Source: an uncultured Collinsella sp.
GTDB taxonomy: Bacteria > Actinomycetota > Coriobacteriia > Coriobacteriales > Coriobacteriaceae
Direction of reading: 5' to 3'
Length of the DNA: 16,711 nt
Assembly: GCA_902491055.1 (NCBI GenBank)
Contig: CABUGI010000037.1
Location: forward strand, 1 to 16,711
Part shown: positions 7,743 through 16,257 of the stretch, one piece after another
Numbering within the stretch: position 1 is the stretch's first letter
How the letters are laid out: every line of letters starts with the position of its first letter
Position numbers and translations under genes: made by a program
The notes under the pieces: generated by a model
Database searches by the model: none
What the model was told of the DNA's origin: nothing
The model's input: the letters and a program-made list of their open reading frames with translations, nothing else

Positions 7743-8831
7743 ATGGCACATCGCTCCGTCATTCCGTTTGGCCCGCAGCACCCGGTGCTGCCCGAGCCGC
7801 TTCATCTGGACCTGGTGATTGAGGACGACCGCGTTCTCGAGGCAATTCCGCAGATCGGCTTTGTGCACCGCGGACTCGAGAAGCTCACCGAAAAGCGCGA
7901 CATGCACCAGTTTGGCTACATCGCCGAGCGCATCTGCGGCATCTGCGCCGTGGGCCACAGCTGCGGCTATGCCAGCGCCTGCGAGCGCATGCTCGACATC
8001 GAGGTGCCTGGCCGCGTGCAGCATATCCGTACCATTTTGCACGAGCTTTCGCGCATTCACTCGCACCTGCTGTGGCTGGGCCTGCTCGCCGATGCCTTTG
8101 GCTTCGAGGCGCTGTTCTATCGGTCGTGGACCCTGCGCGAGCAGATTCTCAAGATCTTCGAGAGCACCTGCGGCGGCCGCGTGATCCTTTCGATTAACGA
8201 GATCGGCGGCCTTAAGCACGACATTGAGGACTCCGAGCTGGCGGGCATTGTCCAGACGCTCGACGCCATGCGCCCCGACTACGAGACCCTGGTGCATACG
8301 TTTTTGGACGACGCCAGCTGCGGCGAGCGCCTGCATGGCGTGGGCGTGATCAGCAAGAAAGATGCACTGGAGCTTTCGATGGTCGGCCCGTTCGGCCGCG
8401 CCTCGGGCGTGGATTACGACGTGCGCTTGTTCGGTGACGGTGCCTATGCGGACCTGGCTGCATTTGAGCCCATCGTTGCTACCGATGGCGACTGCTATGC
8501 CCGCTGCCAGGTGCGTTGCGCCGAGGTCACGCAGGCCATGGACATTATCAAGGAGCTTGTCGGCAAGATTCCGCACGACGGCATCGGCGGGCGTACCAAG
8601 CTCACACCGGCCGACGGCGCGCGCGGCGAGGTTGTGATTGAGCAGCCGCGCGGCGAGGCGTATTACTATGTGCGCGGCAACGGCACCAAGAACCTGGACC
8701 GTTTCCGCGTGCGCACGCCGACGTCGCAGAACTTGGCGGGTCTGACGCATGCGCTGCAGGGCGTACTCCTTGCCAACGTTCCCATGATTATCCTGACCAT
8801 CGACCCCTGCATTAGCTGCACGGAAAGGTAG
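7743..8831 (+). CDS. echE: Ech hydrogenase large subunit, NiFe-binding (NuoD-like)
   Basis: A 362-residue catalytic subunit that reduces protons or oxidises H2 at the NiFe centre. Both ligand motifs are intact: RICGIC (C65, C68) and DPCISC (C356, C359). That separates it from complex I NuoD, which has lost them. FGPQHPVLPEP near the N-terminus is shared with the NuoD family. The chain ends at DPCISCTER, three residues after the last Cys, so there is no C-terminal peptide to remove. Some Ech-type enzymes are known to lack this peptide and need no maturation protease. No hyp maturation genes lie in the window. AAGGAGG (7726-7732) at the end of echD gives a 10-base spacing to ATG 7743. Confidence 0.92.
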   Translation: MAHRSVIPFGPQHPVLPEPLHLDLVIEDDRVLEAIPQIGFVHRGLEKLTEKRDMHQFGYIAERICGICAVGHSCGYASACERMLDIEVPGRVQHIRTILHELSRIHSHLLWLGLLADAFGFEALFYRSWTLREQILKIFESTCGGRVILSINEIGGLKHDIEDSELAGIVQTLDAMRPDYETLVHTFLDDASCGERLHGVGVISKKDALELSMVGPFGRASGVDYDVRLFGDGAYADLAAFEPIVATDGDCYARCQVRCAEVTQAMDIIKELVGKIPHDGIGGRTKLTPADGARGEVVIEQPRGEAYYYVRGNGTKNLDRFRVRTPTSQNLAGLTHALQGVLLANVPMIILTIDPCISCTER

Positions 8832-8838
8832 GCGCGGC

Positions 8839-9180
8839 ATGAGTTTGCTGACATTTGCCAAGACGGCCTTGGGCTCTATGGTCAAGCAGCCGGTTACGGT
8901 GTGCTATCCGCAGGAGAAGCTCGCGGCGCCCGAGCGCTTGCGCGGGCATATCGTCAACGACATGGACGTGTGTATCTGCTGCGGCATGTGTGCGCGTCGC
9001 TGTCCGGCGGGCGCGCTCGCAGTCGATCGCAAGGGTGGAACGTGGTCGATCGACCCGTATGCCTGCGTGGTGTGCGGTGAGTGCATCGAGAGCTGCCCCA
9101 AGCACTGCCTGACTATGGACACCGCCCGCACCCCAGTCGCAGCGGACAAGACTCCCACAGTAGAAACCAAGCCGGAATAG
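8839..9180 (+). CDS. echF: Ech hydrogenase 2x[4Fe-4S] ferredoxin-like subunit (NuoI-like)
   Basis: A 113-residue iron-sulfur protein, the likely entry point for electrons from ferredoxin. It has two classical motifs: C45-x2-C48-x2-C51-x3-C55-P (CICCGMCARRCP, with C47 as an extra Cys) and C76-x2-C79-x2-C82-x3-C86-P (CVVCGECIESCP). The N-terminal part (LTFAKTALGSMVKQP) resembles the amphipathic start of EchF/NuoI proteins that contacts the membrane arm. It is the last gene of the operon, seven bases after the echE stop, and its gene order completes echABCDEF. The C-terminal 20 residues are unstructured Thr/Lys/Pro-rich sequence. Confidence 0.9.
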   Translation: MSLLTFAKTALGSMVKQPVTVCYPQEKLAAPERLRGHIVNDMDVCICCGMCARRCPAGALAVDRKGGTWSIDPYACVVCGECIESCPKHCLTMDTARTPVAADKTPTVETKPE

Positions 9181-9190
9181 CGCTGGAATA

Positions 9191-9239
9191 GGGCCGGTGG
9201 GGCAAAAATGCCCCATCGGCCCCGCGCTTAAACGCGCGG
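9191..9239 (+). terminator. Tandem GC-rich hairpins after the hydrogenase operon
   Basis: GGGCCGGTGGGGCA (9191-9204) pairs with TGCCCCATCGGCCC (9209-9222) around an AAAA loop, with one G-U. CCGCGC (9222-9227) and GCGCGG (9234-9239) can form a second hairpin. It begins ten bases after the echF stop. No T-run follows, so it may stabilise the 3' end rather than terminate. Confidence 0.6.
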
Positions 9240-9246
9240 TTGGGCC

Positions 9247-9415
9247 GCCACGAACAAAGCTATGCCGGATTACGGGGCTGGATAGCGAATCTCCGACCAT
9301 ACAGAAAATCGCAAAAACAAAACCGCAGGTAGATAGCCTGCCGTTTTTCAAAAAATGAGGGTATGGATGAGGGCCCCGACTTTTGCCCCGTAATCCGGCA
9401 TAGTTTCGAAATGGC
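9247..9415 (+). repeat. Long palindromic element, copy A (structured RNA candidate)
   Basis: CTATGCCGGATTACGGGGC (9260-9278) pairs perfectly over 19 bp with 9385-9403. Weaker outer pairing adds GCCA/TGGC and CGAA/TTCG (9247-9254 with 9405-9408 and 9412-9415). Inside are CCATAC (9297-9302) with GTATGG (9361-9366), and AAAACCGCAGG (9319-9329) with CCTGCCGTTTT (9337-9347), which has one C-C mismatch. The core AAAACCGCAGGTAGA and the layout recur in copies B and C beyond the adhesin gene. No reading frame is supported in it. It lies between the hydrogenase operon and the adhesin gene. Confidence 0.85.
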
Positions 9416-9435
9416 ACCATACCCGTAACAGCTCC

Positions 9436-9471
9436 TGATCCCCCAAGGACGGAGGAAAGTGGGTCATTTTT
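9436..9471 (+). terminator. Small hairpin with T-run downstream of palindrome A
   Basis: TGATCC (9436-9441) pairs with GGGTCA (9461-9466), including one U-G, around a 19-nt loop. TTTTT follows. The same arrangement with the same loop length follows palindrome B. The stem is short for a terminator. Confidence 0.4.
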
Positions 9472-9515
9472 GCCTGATGGCTCCGAGTCGCACCCGTTTT
9501 CCTGCGAAAACGCCG

Positions 9516-9630
9516 TGTCTCAACTTTGGTGAGACATTTGTCTCACGCTCAAAACCGAATCTGGAACATGTGTCACCTGCCCTAATTGTGTCTCATTCCG
9601 TAACTTTAGGCTGATGCAAGGTCTGAGACC
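9516..9630. promoter_or_regulatory. Cluster of TGTCTCA/TGAGACA motifs upstream of the adhesin gene
   Basis: TGTCTCA occurs at 9516, 9539 and 9589, and its complement TGAGACA at 9530. The 9516 and 9530 copies form a 7-bp inverted repeat with a 7-nt gap. A related palindrome, GGTCTGAGACC, lies at 9620-9630, just before the ribosome site. This reads like a multi-site operator, but I cannot name the regulator. No clear -10/-35 pair is visible. Confidence 0.5.
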
Positions 9631-9647
9631 GCGAGAAGGGAGACACG

Positions 9648-12600
9648 ATGGGTAAGTACACGAGGGGTCTCTTGGCGGTGATACTGGCCGTAGTGCTGGT
9701 GTTGCCAGCCGCAGCATTCGCCATGCTGCCCGAGGCCAACGCCAGGTCCAGCACAGGAATGGACGGACCGATAATGACCGGAAAGGTCGCCGACCCCGAC
9801 ACCAGCGGTCGCTGGGAAATCTGGGCGGCAGGCCACGGTGGCAATAAGGTAACGACCCAAAACGTCGGTCGAATCTGGACCGACAAGACGGTCAAGGCAA
9901 CCGAGGAAAACGAAGAGTCGGACTTTTTGACCACGCTTTCGGCGATGTCCTCGACGTCTAATTCAACCGTGACGGTCACCACGCCGCTTGACATCGTGAT
10001 GGTGCTGGATGCCTCTGGCTCGATGGATGATCCTATGGGTGGCGGAGATTCCACCAAGCGTATCGATGCACTGAAGAGCGCTGCGAACAGCTTTATCAAT
10101 ACCATTGCCAAGCAAAACGAGGGTATCGAGGGTGTCGATAGGCAGCACAGGGTTGCCATTGTTAAGTTTGCGGGTGATAAGACCAATAAGGTCGGCAATG
10201 ACCAGTACAAGAAAGGGCAATTTTGGTACAACAACTCGCAGGTGATGAAGGGTTTGACCGATTGCTCTGGCGGCAACGTGAAAGTTCTTGAGGATACAGT
10301 TGCTGGAATCAAACCAAGCGGTGCCACGCGTGCCGACTATGGTCTGGAACTGGCCGGGGATATCACTTCTGGCCGCGCAGATGCCAAGAAGATCGTTGTG
10401 TTCTTTACCGACGGCAAGCCAACGAGCTTCAGCGAGTTTGATTCTGACGTCGCCATGGGTGCCGTGACGGCTGCCAAGAAGATGAAGGATGGCAAAGCCA
10501 CCGTTTATACCATCGGCATCTTTAGTGGAGCGGACCCCGCTGACGATCCCTCGAAAGAGGGGACAAGCGACGTCAACAAGTTTATGCACGCCGTGTCGAG
10601 TAATTATCCCGATGCCACGTCGTATGCGAGCGACAAGCTTGGCACACGCGCGGAAAACTCCGACTACTACAAGTCGGCGACCAACGCCGAAGAGCTCAAG
10701 AAGGTCTTCGACGACATCTCACAGGCCATCACATCGGAGGCGCCTTATCCGACCGAAATCCATAAGGGCTACGACGAGACCAAGTCCGGCTACATTACGT
10801 TTACCGACGAGCTGGGCGACTTTATGCAGGTCGACGGATTTACCGAAGTCGTCATCAACGGCACGCCGTTTACCGAGGCGAGCAAGACGTTCAACAAAGA
10901 AACCAATACCGACACATACGAGTTCACCGGCAAGGCAAAAGACCTGCTCATCACCGTGCAGCGTGCTGGCGCTGACAATCCCCAGAAGGGCGATATTGTA
11001 ACGGTTAACATTCCTACGTCGTTGATTCCGCTGAGCCACTTTAAGACCGTAGACGGCAAGCTTTCGGTCGACAACGTTAAGCCCATTCAGGTGAAGTATG
11101 CCTCGAGCGTGAAGAGCGCCGCACTTGACAACCTGTTTACGCCCGAGAAGGTCACGGGGCTCAAGGACTACATCGAGCATAATACGACTGTCGTTGACGG
11201 CACCAAGACCGTGAGCTTCTACGCGAACAAGTGGAGCGGTGGTGCGTTGGGTGATACGGTTGCGACCTTTGAGCCGGCCGACACCAACCGCTACTACTAC
11301 TTCCAGAAGCAGACTCCCATTTACACGGACAAGGACTGCACACAGCCCGCAAAGAATTCACTGGCAGATACCGGCACCTATTACTACAAGGATGAGTTTG
11401 AGGAGCAGGGCGAGAACGGCGAGGCCAAGCCCGCCACCACCGTCATCGAGTTTATCGGCGGCGACGCTGCGAAGTTTGACGGCGCTATTGTTGCCGACGA
11501 GGGCGGCAACCTTTCGTTTAGCGTGGGAACCGCGCGCCTAGCCTTTATCGACGAGCTCCACACCACCAAGGAGAGTGTGGGCGACAACAACACTGGCACC
11601 GCGACCGACGTTCTCAACCCCAAGTGGAACAACATGTCCGCCAAGGCGGCCGCGACGCATGTCAATTCCTACCTGGGCAACAACGGCAAGATCAGCTTTG
11701 CGTATGACATGACGCCGGCAATGGTGAACACCAAAGCCAGCTTTGGTCTAACCAAGGTGCTCGAGGGCCGCGACTGGAGGGATACTGACGCGTTTGAGTT
11801 TGGCCTGACGTCCGAGAACGGCGCCCCGATGCCTGCGACTACGACTGCGATCGTGCGCAAGGCTGACCTGGACGACAAGGGCAAGGCCGTCATCGACTTC
11901 GGCACGGTCGAATACACCGAACCTGGCACGTACGTCTACAAGGTCAGTGAAAAGCACGCCGGGACCACGATTGACGGCATCGCCTACAGCGGTAACGTCG
12001 CGGAGATCACCGTGACGGTGAAGCCCAATAAGAAGGGCGAACTGAGCGCTGACGTGAAGGCGACCTCGGGTGAGACCGAGTTCAAGAACGCCTACGCTAC
12101 GAATCCTGTTGAGTCCAGCGTAACCAGTCAGATTGCCGTGACCAAGTCTCTGACCGGGCGCGACCTTACGGTCGGTGAGTTCAGCTTTGAGCTGCGCGAG
12201 ATTAAGGATGAGGACTCTGAGCTTATCGAGACCGTTAAGAACGCTGCCGACGGCAAGGTGACGTTCAGTGCCATCAAGTACACCGAGATCGGCCAGCACA
12301 CCTACAAGCTGCATGAGGTTAAGGGCAACTCCGGCGGTATTGACTACGATGACGCGGTCTACACCATCGTGACGACCATCGCCGATAACGGCAAGGGCCA
12401 GCTGGTTGCCACGCACGAGCTGAAGGACGCCAAGGACGTCAAGAGCATCGAGTTCAAGAACGCCTACACCACGAATGCTACCGAGGCATCGCTTGCGGGT
12501 ATCAAGAATCTGCAGGTTGACGACGCTCTGACCCCGGCTGATATCACCGGCAAGTTCACCTTTACCGTGACCGGTGAAGAGGGCGCACCTATGCCTGCGA

Positions 12601-15600
12601 GCACGAGCGTGCACAACGACGTTGACGGCAAGGTCGACTTTGGCAAGATTACCTTTACGCTCGACGACCTTAACAAGGCTGTGGGTGAGAAGCCCGAGAA
12701 GCGCGAGCACACCTTTACCTACACCGTGACCGAGTCCGGTGAGGTCGCTGGCGTGACCAACGACGCTAAGCCGTCGCGCGAGGTTTCCTTCACCGTGACC
12801 GATGACGGCAAGGGGAATCTGCGCGTATCCCGCAAGCCGGACGGTGATGCGGCCTTCACGTTCACCAATACCTATAACGTGACGCCTGTCGAGACGAGCG
12901 TCACCGACCAGATCACCGCGAACAAGGTCCTGACCGGGCGTGAGCTCAAGGAAGGCGAGTTCTCCTTCGAGCTCGTCGAGGGCGATAAGGTTGTCGCTAC
13001 CGGCACTAACGCTGCCGACGGCGCGATTACGATGGGCAAGGTCGCATACGACAAGCCCGGCAAGCACGCCTACACGCTGCGCGAGATCAAGGGCGGAACC
13101 ACCAGCAAGGGCATCACCTACAGTGACGCCAAGTACACCATCGAGACCACCATCACGGACAACGGCGACGGCACCCTCAAGGCCGAGCATGTCCTGAAGG
13201 ACGCCACGGCTGCGACTTTCAAGAACACCTACAGCGTGGCCCCGCTCGATGCGGAGCTCGACTTTGACCTGAGCAAGGTCATCAGCGGCCGCGACTGGAC
13301 GGATGGGGACGAGTTCAGCTTTACCATCACCGCCCCCGAAGACGCCCCACTGCCCGATCCCGCAACCGTAACCGTGAGCAAGAAGGACGCGAAGGACGGC
13401 ATTGCCGCCATCAAGTTCGGCAAGATTCACTACGCTGCCGCCGGAACCTATAAGTACGAGATTCGCGAGAACGCGGGCAGCACGGTCGGCATGACGTATG
13501 ACGCGCATGTCGCAACCGCCGAAGTGACCGTGACCGAGAACGGCGATGGCAGCCTGACCGCCAACGTCACCAAGAAGGAAAACGGACGCTTTACCAACAC
13601 GTACCGCACTGAGCTTAACTACACCGCTGCCGGCGGTCTGTGGCTCAGCAAGTATCTGGATGGCCGCCCCATGACCGAGGGTCAGTTCACCTTTACCGTG
13701 ACACCTGCTGACGACGCTTCGGCTCGCGCGCTCGGTCTGCTGCCCGGGGCTAATAGCTTCAAGTCCCCCGCAGCGGCAGAGGCAACGGTCGGACTGATCG
13801 ACATTCTGGCTGGTCATGAGGTTATATTTACGCAGGCTGACGCCGGCAAGACCTTTACGTACACCGTGGCCGAGAAGAACGACGGCCAGCCCGGTTACAC
13901 CTACGACGACGCCGTGCGCACGGTGACGATCGCCATCGCCGACGACACCGCCGGCACGCTCACTGCTACGACGACCGTTTCCGGCGGTCCCGAGGGCACG
14001 CATGAGACGGTCCACAAGAGTGGCGAGAACAAGGTCGAGAAGGCCCTGGTGCCGTTCCACAACAGTTACAGCGCTACGACCAACACGCCTGGTGGTACCG
14101 CTGCTCAGGTCGTTGCCACCAAGACTCTGACCGGTCGCCCGATGGCCGACGGCGAGTTCTGGTTCGGCATCGCCTATCAGGGTGAGCTTGTGGCATACGA
14201 AAACCTCAAGCCCAATATCGGCGGGCACGTGAGCTTTGATACGCTGCACTACGACACTAAGATGCTTGCTAATCTTGAGGCTGCTGGGCTTGCTTATCGT
14301 ACCGATAAGGACGGTAAGCTCGCCTGGACCATTAACTACACGGCCTACGAAGATTTATTCGGGCTGCCGAATGGCGTTTCCGCTACAACGTGGAGCTTTG
14401 GCTTTAAGGTTATCGTCGTCGACAACGGTGACGGTACCCTGACGGCAACGGTCGACTACGGCGGCGTCGAGCCCTTGTTCGAAAACGTCTACGGCGCCGA
14501 AGCCGTCGATGCCGCGCTCACCGGCGCTAAGAAGCTCCAAGCTGCCGAGGGCCTGACCCCGGCTGACATCACGGGCAAGTTCACCTTTACCGTGACCGCC
14601 GACGAGGCTGGTGCCCCGATGCCCGAGCGCACGACCGCAACCAACGACGCGGCTGGCAACGTGGACTTTGGCAAGATCCACTTTACGCTCGAGGACCTCA
14701 ACCGCGCTCTGGGCGTGACGGACGATGCGACCGATAAGGCCGAGGCAGACGAAGCTGACGAAGCCGAGGCCGACGAGGCAGAGGCCGACGAGGCAGAGGC
14801 TGAAGAGGCCGACACCGATGCCAACGCCGACGAGCCCAGCGACGAGCCCGAGCCCGCAGCCCCCACCGCTCCGCGCTCGCACACCTTTACTTACACGGTG
14901 ACCGAGTCCGGTAGTGCCCCTGGCGTGACCAATGACACCAACGCCACGCGCAAGGTTTCCTACACCGTGTCTGACGACGGTGCCGGGCATCTGAGCGTCA
15001 AGCGCGAAGGCGACGACGGTGCTGCCTTCACGTTTACCAAAACCTACGGCGTGGCACCTACCGATTCGTCCGTGACCGATCAGGTCAAGACAGTCAAGCG
15101 CCTGACTGGACGCGACCTTGCAGCAGGTGAGTTCACGTTTGAGCTGCTCGAGGACGACGTGGTTGTCGCTAACGGCACCAACGACGCTAACGGCACCGTG
15201 ACGCTGAGCCCGATTCGCTACGAGGCACCCGGCACGCACACGTACACGCTGCGCGAGGCTTGCCCCAACGCGCTCGGCCTGTACAAGGGCGTCACCTATG
15301 ACGGCACGACCTACACCGTCGTGACCACCGTCTCCGACAACGGCGACGGCACGCTGACCGCGACGCACAAGCTCGAGGGAACCACCGAGTCGGCTGGCTT
15401 TACCAACAAGTATCACGCCATGCCTACGCAGGTTTCCATCGGCGCTATCAAGGTGCTCGAGGGACGCGAACTCAAGAAGGACGAGTTTAGCTTTAAGCTC
15501 GTTGGCGAGGACATCGAGTCTACGGTTACCAACGATGCCGACGGCAAGATCAACTTTGACAAGTTTGAGTACGACGAGCCCGGTACGCACGCCTACACCA

Positions 15601-15947
15601 TCAGCGAGGTCAAGGGCGACGAGGCCGGTATGACCTACGACAAGTCCGTCTTTACCGCGACCGTCAACGTGGTCGATGACGGCGAGGGCAGCCTCAAGGC
15701 AAGCGTCGCCTTTGCCAAGGGCGACAAGAGCGTCGAGGGCATCGTGTTCAACAACACGTACAAGAAGCCCGAGACTCCTACGCCGACGCCCGACCCCGGC
15801 ACGCCCAAGTCCGTGACGAACATCGTCAAGACGGTCAAGGGTTTCCTGCCCACCACGGGTGACCAGCAGGCTGCCGCACTGCTCATGGCATTCGTCATCG
15901 CCATGGCCGGCGTCGGAGCTCTGGTCTGGGGCATCCGTAAGCGCTAG
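9648..15947 (+). CDS. Giant LPXTG surface adhesin / pilus-tip-like protein with VWA domain and ten isopeptide repeats
   Basis: A 2099-residue protein exported by Sec and attached to the cell wall by sortase. The N-terminal signal peptide has the hydrophobic core GLLAVILAVVLVLPAAAFA and ends near 29-34. A VWA domain spans about 113-365, with a complete MIDAS (D121-x-S123-x-S125, T227, D255). An unassigned region (about 366-695, with RYYYFQ) leads into ten pilin-type isopeptide repeats (about 696-2045). A Pro/Thr spacer, LPTTG (2067-2071), a hydrophobic helix and the tail RKR close the protein. VWA plus isopeptide domains are typical of Gram-positive pilus tips and adhesins that bind host matrix. 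No sortase or other pilin lies in the window, so it may be a stand-alone adhesin. AAGGGAG (9636-9642) is five bases before ATG 9648. Palindromic elements flank the gene on both sides. Confidence 0.9.
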   Translation: MGKYTRGLLAVILAVVLVLPAAAFAMLPEANARSSTGMDGPIMTGKVADPDTSGRWEIWAAGHGGNKVTTQNVGRIWTDKTVKATEENEESDFLTTLSAMSSTSNSTVTVTTPLDIVMVLDASGSMDDPMGGGDSTKRIDALKSAANSFINTIAKQNEGIEGVDRQHRVAIVKFAGDKTNKVGNDQYKKGQFWYNNSQVMKGLTDCSGGNVKVLEDTVAGIKPSGATRADYGLELAGDITSGRADAKKIVVFFTDGKPTSFSEFDSDVAMGAVTAAKKMKDGKATVYTIGIFSGADPADDPSKEGTSDVNKFMHAVSSNYPDATSYASDKLGTRAENSDYYKSATNAEELKKVFDDISQAITSEAPYPTEIHKGYDETKSGYITFTDELGDFMQVDGFTEVVINGTPFTEASKTFNKETNTDTYEFTGKAKDLLITVQRAGADNPQKGDIVTVNIPTSLIPLSHFKTVDGKLSVDNVKPIQVKYASSVKSAALDNLFTPEKVTGLKDYIEHNTTVVDGTKTVSFYANKWSGGALGDTVATFEPADTNRYYYFQKQTPIYTDKDCTQPAKNSLADTGTYYYKDEFEEQGENGEAKPATTVIEFIGGDAAKFDGAIVADEGGNLSFSVGTARLAFIDELHTTKESVGDNNTGTATDVLNPKWNNMSAKAAATHVNSYLGNNGKISFAYDMTPAMVNTKASFGLTKVLEGRDWRDTDAFEFGLTSENGAPMPATTTAIVRKADLDDKGKAVIDFGTVEYTEPGTYVYKVSEKHAGTTIDGIAYSGNVAEITVTVKPNKKGELSADVKATSGETEFKNAYATNPVESSVTSQIAVTKSLTGRDLTVGEFSFELREIKDEDSELIETVKNAADGKVTFSAIKYTEIGQHTYKLHEVKGNSGGIDYDDAVYTIVTTIADNGKGQLVATHELKDAKDVKSIEFKNAYTTNATEASLAGIKNLQVDDALTPADITGKFTFTVTGEEGAPMPASTSVHNDVDGKVDFGKITFTLDDLNKAVGEKPEKREHTFTYTVTESGEVAGVTNDAKPSREVSFTVTDDGKGNLRVSRKPDGDAAFTFTNTYNVTPVETSVTDQITANKVLTGRELKEGEFSFELVEGDKVVATGTNAADGAITMGKVAYDKPGKHAYTLREIKGGTTSKGITYSDAKYTIETTITDNGDGTLKAEHVLKDATAATFKNTYSVAPLDAELDFDLSKVISGRDWTDGDEFSFTITAPEDAPLPDPATVTVSKKDAKDGIAAIKFGKIHYAAAGTYKYEIRENAGSTVGMTYDAHVATAEVTVTENGDGSLTANVTKKENGRFTNTYRTELNYTAAGGLWLSKYLDGRPMTEGQFTFTVTPADDASARALGLLPGANSFKSPAAAEATVGLIDILAGHEVIFTQADAGKTFTYTVAEKNDGQPGYTYDDAVRTVTIAIADDTAGTLTATTTVSGGPEGTHETVHKSGENKVEKALVPFHNSYSATTNTPGGTAAQVVATKTLTGRPMADGEFWFGIAYQGELVAYENLKPNIGGHVSFDTLHYDTKMLANLEAAGLAYRTDKDGKLAWTINYTAYEDLFGLPNGVSATTWSFGFKVIVVDNGDGTLTATVDYGGVEPLFENVYGAEAVDAALTGAKKLQAAEGLTPADITGKFTFTVTADEAGAPMPERTTATNDAAGNVDFGKIHFTLEDLNRALGVTDDATDKAEADEADEAEADEAEADEAEAEEADTDANADEPSDEPEPAAPTAPRSHTFTYTVTESGSAPGVTNDTNATRKVSYTVSDDGAGHLSVKREGDDGAAFTFTKTYGVAPTDSSVTDQVKTVKRLTGRDLAAGEFTFELLEDDVVVANGTNDANGTVTLSPIRYEAPGTHTYTLREACPNALGLYKGVTYDGTTYTVVTTVSDNGDGTLTATHKLEGTTESAGFTNKYHAMPTQVSIGAIKVLEGRELKKDEFSFKLVGEDIESTVTNDADGKINFDKFEYDEPGTHAYTISEVKGDEAGMTYDKSVFTATVNVVDDGEGSLKASVAFAKGDKSVEGIVFNNTYKKPETPTPTPDPGTPKSVTNIVKTVKGFLPTTGDQQAAALLMAFVIAMAGVGALVWGIRKR
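11733..15770 (+). repeat. Ten tandem isopeptide-type domains inside the adhesin
   Basis: The repeats are about 105-185 residues long and start near residues 696, 829, 948, 1088, 1206, 1329, 1488, 1625, 1812 and 1932. Most open with a Lys strand (K.L.GR), carry a mid-domain Glu (for example YTLREI, YKLHEV, YTISEV) and close with F.N.Y. This is the Lys/Glu/Asn pattern of self-crosslinking pilin domains. Repeats 3-4 and 8-9 resemble each other as two-domain blocks (LTPADITGKFTFTVT and TYTLTESG-like strands, then a GEFSFEL/GEFTFEL domain). Repeat 8 lacks the closing Asn. Confidence 0.8.
14715..14873 (+). repeat. Acidic low-complexity insertion within isopeptide repeat 8
   Basis: Residues about 1690-1742 are Glu/Asp/Ala-rich (ADEAEADEAEADEAEAEEAD), followed by a Pro-rich stretch. 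The matching position in repeat 3 holds only a short linker (GEKPEKREHTF). At DNA level a 15-base unit, GCCGACGAGGCAGAG, is exactly repeated at 14769-14783 and 14784-14798, which points to in-frame slippage. Confidence 0.85.
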
Positions 15948-15960
15948 ACGCGCTGGCAGC

Positions 15961-15984
15961 GCCCGGGGCCAAAAGGCCCCGGGC
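15961..15984 (+). terminator. GC-rich hairpin after the adhesin gene
   Basis: GCCCGGGGCC (15961-15970) pairs perfectly with GGCCCCGGGC (15975-15984) around AAAA. It starts 13 bases after the stop and has the same style as the hairpin after the hydrogenase operon. No T-run follows. Confidence 0.6.
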
Positions 15985-16026
15985 GGCTGGCGGGGAGCCA
16001 GAACACAGCCCCCCGCCCCACCCCCA

Positions 16027-16067
16027 GCCGCCACGGAGGTATCTCCCTCCTCCGTGGCGGCGCTTTT
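16027..16067 (+). terminator. Rho-independent terminator of the adhesin gene
   Basis: GCCGCCACGGAGG (16027-16039) pairs with CCTCCGTGGCGGC (16049-16061), a perfect 13-bp stem with a 9-nt loop, followed by GCTTTTG. Its left arm partly overlaps CCAGCCG (16024-16030), which can instead pair with CGGCTGG (15984-15990), so two folds compete. Confidence 0.75.
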
Positions 16068-16082
16068 GTGCGTAGGGGGGAC

Positions 16083-16245
16083 CGCCACGAAATCGGCCCA
16101 TCTACTACGTTTAGCCCCTTACCCCCAACCATGCCAAAAAAACGCGAAAACAAAACCGCAGGTAGAACGCCTGTGGTTTTGCTCAAAACGAAGGTATGGT
16201 CAGGGGTATCGAGTTAAACGTAGTAGATGGGCCGATTTCGTGGCG
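16083..16245 (+). repeat. Long palindromic element, copy B (structured RNA candidate)
   Basis: A perfect 31-bp inverted repeat joins 16083-16113 (starting CGCCACGAAATCGG) to 16215-16245. Inner pairs are ACCATGCC (16128-16135) with GGTATGGT (16193-16200), and AAAACCGCAGG (16152-16162) with CCTGTGGTTTT (16170-16180); each contains one G-U. The core matches copies A and C, but the outer arm sequence is entirely different from theirs. Confidence 0.88.
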
Positions 16246-16257
16246 AGCGGTTCCGGT

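Noticed and set aside
3602..9180. Respiratory complex I fragment
   Set aside because: The NuoD-like subunit keeps both NiFe CxxC motifs, and the five-gene order is that of Ech hydrogenase.
9247..9415. MITE or IS with terminal inverted repeats
   Set aside because: The terminal arms of copy B differ completely from A and C, whereas true terminal repeats should be shared. No target-site duplication is evident and there is no transposase nearby.
11748..14249. 833-codon open frame on the minus strand
   Set aside because: It mirrors the repeated domains of the adhesin and has no independent start signal or recognisable family.
14355..16088. 577-codon open frame on the minus strand reaching into the downstream non-coding region
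   Set aside because: Most of it is antisense to the adhesin repeats, and the rest runs through terminator hairpins. It has no domain.
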